From positions 1 through 28,614 of the forward strand of contig JALLBK010000155.1 in NCBI GenBank assembly GCA_036940085.1: a DNA stretch of 28,614 nucleotides, given 5' to 3'. Shown in pieces: positions 20,782-28,614 of the stretch. Both the position numbers and the translations under genes were made by a program. Below the pieces are notes generated by a model, which was given only the letters and a program-made list of their open reading frames with translations, did not search any database and was not told the origin of the DNA. Position 1 is the first letter of the stretch; every line of letters begins with the position of its first letter. Source of the DNA: Discostella pseudostelligera (taxonomy: Eukaryota; Bacillariophyta; Thalassiosirophyceae; Thalassiosirales; Thalassiosiraceae).

Positions 20782-23700
20782 ATGGTTCTGGTATCGATTC
20801 ATGTTCGCCCCACGTCGGGGTATCACCACCCGAACAAGATTGATCACTTACTCATCGACTCCGCCGAACGGTTAGAGACAATTCAAGAGAAATACTCCTC
20901 CGCTGGCTCATCAACCACACGACTTTATTATGGAGATCACGAGCTTCCATTGAACAGCTCGATCGGGAGTCACAATTTCGACGATGGTACGATTCTCGAA
21001 TGCTGTCGGAGTCCGGCCATGTCAGCTGCATTAACGGCGTGCCTTAAAGACTTTGAAAAGATTAAGAAGCTATCGGTTCAGGAGAGGACGATGGAGAATT
21101 TGCTAAAAATTTTGCAGACGCCGACGCACATCCGAAATGATCCTGACCATGAGATGTGGAAAAGTTGGAGCAACGATAAACTCAAGACGCGGACCATCAA
21201 TCTGGCCACCATCAAGGCAGTATTGCAAAGGCAGGGAAGGTACCACGTCCACGATTTGCCGAAATGCACCGACTGCCAGTCTCTATTTGCAGCATTGGAG
21301 CAACACAATGTATGGACGAATGGGAATGGTGGAAGCGCTTTTAAGCAACAGGCACACATCTTCAAACCGCAGAAAAAGGATGGGAATCCGTCAACGAATT
21401 GGATATTACTCGAGGAAAAATTGCGGATACAAACAAGTATTAGGAGTGACTTTTCGTCTGGATTGCTGCAGTTCACGCCGGGATATGATACTCCTTCCAT
21501 AGATTGGTTGGAGGAGTTTGTGAGACGCGACCATGCTCATCATTGCAGCACGGAACAACAAAGCAGCTTAGTAGGACGCAATGATTATGCCAGCACAGCC
21601 GACCCTCTTGCATATCTTGTGAATACTCCTCCGAGACAACGGTCATCGCCTTTGCGTTCGAACGGGAGCAGCAGGAGGTCAAATAATAATAGATCATTAT
21701 CAGTAGTGGCTCAGTCATCTCCCACACAACGCGCATCGTCCTACATCCCTCAATATGCGTCGGGCCCATTTGCCGTACTTGCTGCGCTCCACTTAGCCAT
21801 GCATTCCAAGCATCTGTATTCGAATGGACGACGCCTCTTGACACTCACCGAGGACCAGCTGAAGCGCATGGCTCAACCACTGTGCCGATCAAACTTGTAT
21901 GACAAAGCTCGCATACGTGGCCGCAATGCTTTTGCCTGCATGGATGGTCTGATTGAAAAACAGCTCGTTCGAAAAGAGATTGTGCGAAATAATAACGCAG
22001 GTGCAGATGGTGGCGAGATAGAGAAATGGGGGCTACTGCGAGATGCAGAGGAGTTGGGCATGAAATGCGCTGATTTTGATCGAGCTGTGAACCATGTGAT
22101 TCCACTTAGGAGTTTCAATGGTCATACACACAAACTTAAATCAAGCATGCACATTGCATTGTGCCTTGACACTCGTGAGGACGTTCACCTTCTTGAAAGG
22201 ATGAAAATGAGTTGCAAGGATGAAAATGTTCCATTCATCGAGAAGGAACTCCCTGCTGGTGATTACTTGTTTATAGACCAAAGTGGTTTGGAGGAGTACG
22301 TTCTACCACTAGTTGTCGAGCGCAAATCTTGGTCGGACTTGGCTGATTCTTGTCTTGGCAGAGGTCGCGCTGTCAATAGGCTTGACTGCGTCAAATTAGG
22401 GTCAAGTTCGGGTGGCTGCTCAGGTAATTGCCAATTGTGCAAAATGAAAAGGTGCGGATGTAGGCGAGTGATGTTCATTATTGAGGGCGAAAGATGTCTA
22501 GGAACTGATAGTGTGCATAGAACTGCAAAGAAATGCACAAAAGAGAGTTGTTGTAGTGCTTGCAAACTGCTCAGCGAGAGGCATGAGGTGACACAAGACG
22601 CTCTAGAGGGAGTACTGCATCGCCTCCAAATTGAACATGGCTGCTTCATTGTATACAGCAGAAGTTACAATGAGACCATGTCATTGCTTTTTGACATTCG
22701 GACATTACTCGAGGAATCGAATCATATTTTTGGAGAGGAGCGGTTATTGTTCGAGACTTATGCATCCAATGCACGACGTAAAAGTTCGGCGAAAGTGCAT
22801 CAAGCGCAGCAGCCAAGACCGACCCGTGTTCAGGACGTGAATGTCGAGACGATGGTTTCTTTGGTTGGCAGTTGTGAATGGGATCTTGATTTGGTTCATA
22901 GCTTCTGCGGTGAGGTATCAGATCTTGGAGCACGCCCAAACTATTCACCGAGCCGCCGCAAAACAAGTGATAAGTCTGATGGCATAGTCATTGAATTGAA
23001 TGAGTCAGAAGATGATGAAGACTCTCTCTCTGATTTGGATTGTGCAAATAATGATCGAACGCAAACGAACACAGTCTACCTTGATTCAAATTCAGAGGAT
23101 GAAATCCAACTCGTCACCGAAATCCGTGGTGGTGGCGACAAATACAATCTATCCAGTGACGATGAAGTTGAAGCTTTGTCCTACGAAGGCGTAGAGGCTC
23201 GTGGCGGCATTGGAAACAATAGTCAAGCTTCCAATATTGGCAGTGATTGTGAAAGCGATGATGATCAATTTTCGAATCTCGGCCGCTTCAACAAAGACGA
23301 AAGGAGAAAGTCGATGGCGACATCATTAGACTCCGACGATTCATCTTCTGATGATTCTATCATTCTACTAGGTCAAGGTGACAGCGCCAAGAATAGAACA
23401 TTACCTGCTGCTGTCCCAGCGAAATTGACGATGAGTGGCAAACGAGGTTCTATGGCATCAAGTGTTGCAAAAAGGCTACACTATGATTCAGACGATGACT
23501 CTCAATATAAGCAACCATGCAAGGCCAGTGAATTACCAGCGTCTGCGTCTGCATCTGCATCTANGCGTCTGCATCTGCATCTATATTCAAATCGACAACT
23601 CCTCCGTCAACAACGAAAAAACGGAAGGCAAGCAATGATATGAACTATGAGAAAAGAAATGTCAATTTGCACTGCACGGAACGGGTGTATCCGCTCCTCA

Positions 23701-24863
23701 TCTTACACGGTTGGGCTGATTACGACCGGCAATTTCATCACCGTCTTGACAAAATGTGGAAGGAAATTTGCCCGTACAAAAGTGACAATGACCAGATGAA
23801 TAATTTCTACACCGAGTCAGTGTCTCGCTTAAAAGCCCGTATTCAAGATTCGGGTTTTACTTTAATCCGACGGAGAACTCTGATGAGATTTACTCTATGG
23901 ATGCAACTTGCAATTGGTGTGCAGATTCGATCAGTTCAGCGGATGCGATTTGCTGACGAAATCAAGTCCTATTTTCATCAAAGTGAGACACCGATCCGAG
24001 CAATACGGTCATTAGCTCTTTCATCAGGCTCTTTTGCTCCAGAAACGACTCGTCTTGGGCCGCGCTCGACTCCGGCTGCATCATCTACTCATCGTACTGC
24101 CAGCAGAGACCGAGTCTTTCAAAGTGCAATGAAGTCAGTAGATAAAAATTACCCAACATCTTCCAACAGAGATATTGATTCAGTAAGAGAAGCTCGCCTG
24201 AAAAGATTTGATAAGCAATCCAGTGAACGCCAGGATCAGAATCCGATTACAACATGGTCTTGTCTTGAATGCACATTCGAGAATAATCTTGCGGATGCAA
24301 CTTGCGCAATGTGTGGCTGTATTGCCCCGTCAAAATTACCATCGATGACTGTCCAGATGTGGTCATGTTCCCGATGCACCTTCCAAAACGAAATAGACTG
24401 TAATGTTTGCTCTGCATGTGATACTCCGAAAACAACGTCGTTGGATATAGTAGCTAAGGCTGTTTCTACGAGTCTTCCATCACCTTATCGCCCAAACCAT
24501 TCAATGTCATCTTCAAAGGTTGCGAGCAAAAGGGTTGCCCGCTGCGGAGCTTGTGGAAAAGAAGATCACACCAGAGCAAATGCAACAGAGTTTAATTGCC
24601 CCGCTTATAATGACGAAAAAGAGGTGGACAGGAGGGAAAAGATTCGATTGAAAAGAGAAGAGAGCCTTGCTTCCGAGCAGGCACAAATCAGAGCGATAGA
24701 AAGAGAGGCGGCTACATCTGAAAAAATGCAGGCAGAGTTAGCGAGGATAAACGAAGAGCTCAAGCGCAATACTGAGCGTGCTGAGTCTTTCAGGAGAGAG
24801 GAGATCAAGAGAAGGAAAAGGAAGGTTCAGCGGCTTCAGAAACGACAGAACGGTACTACCTAA
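20782..24863 (+). CDS. MUS81/ERCC4-type nuclease with UBL, SIM-like motifs, NZF fingers
   Basis: This is a large intronless gene read in two frames, 20782-23562 and 23565-24863, separated by AN at 23563-23564 inside a GC(A/G)TCT repeat. Skipping those two bases joins the frames (about 1359 aa), so an assembly artefact is likely. Domains: ubiquitin-like fold about 1-75; MUS81-like winged helix about 325-445 (AVLAALHLAM, LTEDQL); ERCC4 nuclease about 455-645 with G493-D494, E513-R514-K515 and D519, then KRCGCRRVMFIIEGE as in MUS81; a Cys-rich insertion of eleven Cys (536-594); acidic segment with SIM-like IVIEL (735-739) and IILL (860-863); a novel region; two RanBP2/NZF zinc fingers (24255-24317, 24360-24422) with the CTF dipeptide; a CCHC-like knuckle (24540-24605); a basic coiled coil. 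Probably cleaves branched DNA under ubiquitin/SUMO control (inference). No clear C-terminal HhH2 was seen. Confidence 0.8.
23539..23582 (+). repeat. GC(G/A)TCT hexanucleotide repeat with ambiguous base
   Basis: Four hexamer units (23539-23562), then A-N (23563-23564), then three more units (23565-23582). They encode Ala-Ser dipeptides on both sides, in frames that differ by two bases. The N is the only ambiguous base I noticed in the window. The repeat probably caused an assembly or base-calling error, and its true copy number is unknown. Confidence 0.85.
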
Positions 24864-25101
24864 ACCTGTTTTGGTGCACTTATCTCGCAGCGCAACATAT
24901 CCTAAAGCTGTAGAAATTAATTATTGTATACTCTTCAGGGCTATCAGAACTGATTCTCTACTTCTGCTTTGCACAACCTGCCCGTATGGCTGTCGTACTA
25001 CAAAGTCAATTACTGAACGTCGGTTACATGATGTTGTTACCCCTCTTACTTGTCTCTCATTTTTATGTATCTTTTGAACCCCCGGTCACCTCCCTCTTTT
25101 T
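24864..25101. other. Convergent 3' spacer
   Basis: 238 bp tail-to-tail spacer between the nuclease and the EF-hand gene. No RNA gene or repeat is seen. Confidence 0.4.
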
Positions 25102-25975
25102 CTAGCGACGAATCTGTGCATATAAATCATCGAATCCATCAGAACCCCTTGCACTTCCATATAAATCATACAAAGCATTCGCCTTCTGCGCCTCTTTTTG
25201 ACCCGACTGTCCCTGACTCTGAGCATAATATTGGTCTAACTCTGCTTGTTGCGCCTGAACTGCCATCTGTTGAGCATACTCCTGAAACGAAACATATCCA
25301 TCCTTGTCGTGATCAAAGTCCTCGAATTTGGGATAATCTTTCTCCGTAAGACCCGGATAATTTGACAAATAATTCTTCACATACATGTTAAATTCCGTAC
25401 GAGAGATCTGATCATCCCCATCGACATCGGGTTGTTTGAATTCATCATATTCACGTTGTAGGTTCTCCATCTCATGATCTTCTTTCTCTTGTACCAACGA
25501 TCGCTGGAGCTGATCAATCATAGCCTTCTGTTCTGCCTTTTGTTCTTCCAATTTGTAAACGTCGTTGTAGTACTGAGTGTATAGTGTCTTTTGATCCTGT
25601 TGATGTTTCTTTTTCAACTTTTTGGCCACGCGGCCGGAGTGGATTTTGGCACCGAGGAAATACGATGCGACGGATGCAAATGCTACTTGTCCGATACCAA
25701 ATCTTGATATTGCGCCATGAGGAAAGAAAGGGATGAGTATGATGCCTAAACACTCGAAGACAAATATTATCAAAACACTCGGAGACACATAAACATATCA
25801 ACCATCACACTCACCCGCCTCGATTTCCACCGCCCATCTCCTGGTGTTTCATGGCGTAATCCTGATAGAGATTATCCTCCTCATAGCCATCGGCATAATC
25901 TTGATATTCATATTCCTGAGCTATTGATCTATTCGCGATCGCTACGAGGGCGAGTAGTAATATGTTGGCCCTCAT
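25102..25975 (-). CDS. Secretory EF-hand protein, diverged-pair member A
   Basis: This is a predicted 253-aa protein from exons 25975-25815 and 25702-25102; intron 25814-25703 (GTGAGT...AAG) is phase 2. A signal peptide (MRANILLLALVAIANRSIA) is followed by an acidic tyrosine-rich segment with YQDYADGYEEDNLYQDYA. After a Gly-rich hinge comes one hydrophobic helix (GQVAFASVASYFLGAK), a basic segment and a Gln/Lys/Glu coiled coil (YTQYYNDVYKLEEQKAEQ). Two canonical EF-hands follow, loops DVDGDDQISRTE and DHDKDGYVSFQE, then a Gln/Ala-rich tail. The exon border was set by alignment with the paralogue at 26494-27008, which has the same intron position and phase. An alternative frame starting at 25788 inside the intron gives a less sensible N-terminus. 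I do not recognise the family; a calcium-binding membrane or lumenal secretory-pathway role is plausible. Confidence 0.85.
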
Positions 25976-26493
25976 GGTACGAGTTGATTGGTTGGATTTG
26001 TGGCGGCGATGTGTGGAGGTGTGCATCGAGTTCGAGTGGATGGATCTTTGATCTTTTACGGCGTCGGCCATCGTCGTTTTCCACGTGGCATCGTCAACAG
26101 AACTACACGTGGAATCAATTTGGCCGGAGGGGCTTAACAGACGACTCGACTCCACACTGCTCACCTACTACACGTGGCAGATATTTTGGCGGGAGGGAAG
26201 ACGTACGTGTCGGCGCGATCTTTTTGTTCCACCTGGAAGGATGACATCACCACAACATGCTGAGCGCCGCCGCACAACTCCAACATCAACACAGATCAAC
26301 ACCAAAATCAACACCACACATTGATTGAGCTCTATTGCAATTCTTTGACCTCTCTATCTACATATTGCTATTGGCGTCGTCACCTCCGCATCTCAACGGA
26401 ATATCTGGTAGATTCTGAAACCCCATCTCTACTGCAATCTGAAATCCTCGACAACCGTTGACCATCGCGTCTTGCCGCCTACCCACCGTCAAA
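25976..26493. promoter_or_regulatory. Shared bidirectional promoter of the paralogue pair, three G-boxes
   Basis: 518 bp separate the two start codons. CACGTG occurs at 26082-26087, 26106-26111 and 26171-26176, in contexts CCACGTGG, CTACACGTGG and CTACACGTGGC. ACGTGTC follows near 26206, and an E2F-like TTTTGGCGGGA is at 26184-26194. The cluster spans about 130 bp, lying nearer the EF-hand gene. The factor class (bHLH or bZIP) cannot be told from the site. Confidence 0.55.
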
Positions 26494-27008
26494 ATGAGAG
26501 TCGCATTCATACTAATTGCCATCGCAGCAACCGTGGCCAACCTATCAACAGCGCAGGATTATCAAGACTATGCCGATGGTTACGAACAGGATAATCTCTA
26601 TCAAGATTATGCCGCGAAGCAGCAGGGAAAAGAAGTCGGTGGGGGGTAAGCTCCCCAAATTGTTTTTTCATGTGACATGACGCATCCTTTTCCAGATTGT
26701 CTTCAGCTCATTCTTTCCATTCATTTCATTGCGTTCTCCGATGAACGCACACTACGCCTTATAATTGTTGGGATATTCGTAAACCGTAATTCAGAAGTGG
26801 TTGGGGTAAAGCAATAGGAGCCTTCGGAATATCATACTTTATCGGTGCAAAGGTGCATTCTGGTCGCGTAGCCAAGAAAATGAAACTAAAGCACTTAAAA
26901 GATCAAAAGGCACTATATACTCAATACTACAACGATGTTTACAAGCTTGAGGAGCAAAAGGCGGAGCAACAGGCGGTAATCGAGCAGCTTCAGGCAGCGT
27001 TGTCATAG
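26494..27008 (+). CDS. Truncated paralogue of the secretory EF-hand protein (no EF-hands)
   Basis: This is a predicted 121-aa protein from exons 26494-26645 and 26795-27008; intron 26646-26794 (GTAAGC...CAG) is phase 2, as in the divergent neighbour. It has a signal peptide (MRVAFILIAIAATVANLSTA), then QDYQDYADGYEQDNLYQDYA, nearly identical to the neighbour. The hydrophobic helix and HSGRVAKK follow, then LYTQYYNDVYKLEEQKAEQ. It stops shortly after the coiled coil, exactly where the neighbour continues into its EF-hands. The second exon does not begin with ATG and would be missed by simple ORF calling. The ratio of conserved to changed residues suggests a functional short form rather than a decaying copy, but this was judged by eye. 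It may partner the EF-hand form through the shared coiled coil. Confidence 0.82.
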
Positions 27009-27288
27009 GTGGGCATAACGAGATAGATTGGCGATAGAATATGGGAGAGCGGTAGTGCTCGAGAACATTGTGACTTGGGGCGAATAATTAACGTCGACTT
27101 CGACGAGGAATCGGGGTGAACAAAAAAGAAAGTAATCTCCGACTGCACTTCCTACCGATGAAGTCCCAGACATCTTTGTTTAGAAGCAGTAACGATAACA
27201 CATAATACCAACTATACACTTAGCGTCAAATCCATGCAAACGGAGATTAACATTTTGTCACACAGCTGAGCACTCTCGTATTCAACAA
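27009..27288. other. Convergent 3' spacer
   Basis: 280 bp tail-to-tail spacer between the short paralogue and the duplicated EF-hand gene. Nothing distinctive is seen beyond a short GTCGACTTCGAC partial palindrome near 27093. Confidence 0.35.
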
Positions 27289-28575
27289 CTATTCGTCCTC
27301 ATCATCCCCCGCTGTTACCCACGTCGAGAACGCATGCACGAATTCCTCAAAGTCAACCCTACCACTGTGGTCCTTATCCAACTCCCTCCACCGTTCCGGT
27401 GTCAGCAAATTCCCCGCGTCCTTCTTCCTGCAGTCGGAAACAGCGGCGCGCATCTCATCTGATGTAAAGTATCCCTTCCCCTCCTTATCAAATGTTAGAT
27501 ATGCCCCCACAATATCCATCATCGCATGACGATACTCCTTATCGCTGTCAGATACCTCCCCGGTTATCAGCTTGACAGATTTCCCTCCAGTCTCTGCCAA
27601 AATGAAGCCCACGGCGCAAAATACTATGAACTCTTTGATGTCCAACCCCTCCTGAAGACCATGATGATCAAGGTCACTCAACATGAAGATATTCTCAACC
27701 TGCTGAATATCAATTTCATCCTCGGTACTGCTCATCAACTCCTTCATAGCTTCTTTCAATTCCGACAGCTGAATCCGACCATCCTTGTTGAGATCATACT
27801 TTTCAAAGGTAGTAATAATCCTATCAAAGACTAGATGGATCTTTGGAAATCTCATAATAATCCTGGTGAAATTCACCTCCTCCTTCTTCTGCTTGTCTAG
27901 GATAGCTTTACTCAGCTGAAGCGCAAGTGTCACCCTCGGTGCCAGCGGGTTCTTCGTTCGATTATTCACACCATTCTCTCCATCCTCATCGCCATCCTCA
28001 TCCTCACCATCCGACACCCACCGTGAAAATGCGGATACAAATTCCCCAAATCCAACTTTCCCATCTCCATTAACATCAATTTCCGACCACCGTTCCTCGG
28101 TAAAGAAACTCTCGGCTGCCTCGGCTCGTTTACTCGAGGCCATGAAACCACGATATTCCTCAATTGTGAAGTAGCCCTTCCCCTCTCGATCGAAGGATAG
28201 GTAGGCTGAGACGACATCCATCATGGCACGTCGGTATGCGGCATTAATGTTGTCATCTTCCCCTGCCTCCCCCGCTAGAATGAGACTAATCACACGTTGA
28301 ACAATGTAGTTATCCACCGCCTTTCCATCACTACCCTCCCCTCCTGCTCCCCCATCGACAACCTTCTCACCACCACAAGATCGAACATAGGCCGCACGCA
28401 TCCCATCAAAGGCAGCACGTATCTTAGGAAAGCGCATAATGATACGGACGAAGTTGGCCTTCTTTTCATGACCGGAGGCAAGATCGTTCCGGACCAGCTG
28501 TAGAGCCGCCACGACATTGGCCTCGTAGTCAGCGGCATTCATAGTTCGTTTGGGTGCTTCCATTGCTTCCGCCAT
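27289..28575 (-). CDS. Internally duplicated EF-hand calcium-binding protein
   Basis: This is an intronless 428-aa protein of two homologous halves, about 1-205 and 214-428. Each half contains FxRIIMRFPKI, a YRxAMMD(V/I)VxAYL helix, a D(R/K)EGKGYFT EF-hand, an ERWxE(I/L)D segment with a DxxxxGxVxFxEFV EF-hand, then an AFSxWV helix and an acidic end. The second half also has the canonical loop DLNKDGRIQLSE and a longer irregular loop starting DLDHHGLQEG. In the first half the matching region is replaced by a Gly-rich stretch (VVDGGAGGEGSDGK), so those EF-hands look lost. It resembles plant calmodulin-like proteins that carry the MRFPKI motif, but not closely enough to name. No signal peptide, so probably a cytosolic calcium sensor. 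Confidence 0.85.
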   Translation of the reverse strand: MAEAMEAPKRTMNAADYEANVVAALQLVRNDLASGHEKKANFVRIIMRFPKIRAAFDGMRAAYVRSCGGEKVVDGGAGGEGSDGKAVDNYIVQRVISLILAGEAGEDDNINAAYRRAMMDVVSAYLSFDREGKGYFTIEEYRGFMASSKRAEAAESFFTEERWSEIDVNGDGKVGFGEFVSAFSRWVSDGEDEDGDEDGENGVNNRTKNPLAPRVTLALQLSKAILDKQKKEEVNFTRIIMRFPKIHLVFDRIITTFEKYDLNKDGRIQLSELKEAMKELMSSTEDEIDIQQVENIFMLSDLDHHGLQEGLDIKEFIVFCAVGFILAETGGKSVKLITGEVSDSDKEYRHAMMDIVGAYLTFDKEGKGYFTSDEMRAAVSDCRKKDAGNLLTPERWRELDKDHSGRVDFEEFVHAFSTWVTAGDDEDE

Positions 28576-28614
28576 TGTATCTGCCCCTATCCAATCAATT
28601 CAGTGTAATTGAGC

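Noticed and set aside
20782..24863. Nuclease as a frameshifted pseudogene
   Set aside because: The only disruption is beside an ambiguous base in a hexamer repeat; all motifs on both sides are intact.
25703..25788. Start of the EF-hand gene at 25788 without the signal-peptide exon
   Set aside because: The paralogue shows that the preceding exon and intron are conserved; residues from this start lie in the intron.

Overview
This looks like nuclear DNA of a stramenopile alga, most likely a centric diatom. Three nucleus-encoded plastid proteins (Der GTPase, FabG, uroporphyrinogen decarboxylase) begin with a signal peptide followed by an A(S/H)AF-type cleavage motif, as expected for secondary plastids. 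Introns are short (78-261 nt) with GT-AG borders. A chitin-active enzyme and dynein roadblock fit a chitin-producing, flagellum-bearing centric lineage, but the species assignment is inference.

Sixteen protein-coding genes are supported, densely packed and nearly alternating in strand. Left part (1-10972): plastid Der GTPase (+), three-exon dynein roadblock light chain (-), plastid FabG (+), TspO/MBR-like membrane protein (-), PH-domain protein (+), ATG8 (+) and a mitochondrial BCKDK/PDK-type kinase (+). Middle (11236-19083): cytosolic Phe-tRNA synthetase beta (-), plastid uroporphyrinogen decarboxylase (+), membrane-anchored cyclophilin-like protein (-) and an 852-residue secreted fusion of an AA15-type LPMO, two Cys modules and a GH19 chitinase (+). 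Right part (19420-28575): long ORMDL protein (-), a MUS81/ERCC4-type nuclease with ubiquitin- and SUMO-related modules (+), a divergent pair of paralogous secreted or membrane proteins of which only one has EF-hands (-/+), and an internally duplicated EF-hand protein (-).

Most genes have unrelated housekeeping roles. Linkage suggesting shared function is limited to the divergent paralogue pair, which shares a 518-bp promoter with three CACGTG boxes. Divergent promoters recurrently carry E2F-like TTTGGCGGGAA sites, GGCGCGCC palindromes and CACGTG boxes. I see no rRNA, tRNA, CRISPR array or mobile element.

The two most notable loci are the LPMO-Cys-Cys-GH19 fusion (16428-19083) and the nuclease carrying a UBL, SIM-like motifs and two NZF-type zinc fingers (20782-24863). 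The nuclease reading frame is broken only at an ambiguous base inside a hexanucleotide repeat, which looks like an assembly artefact.
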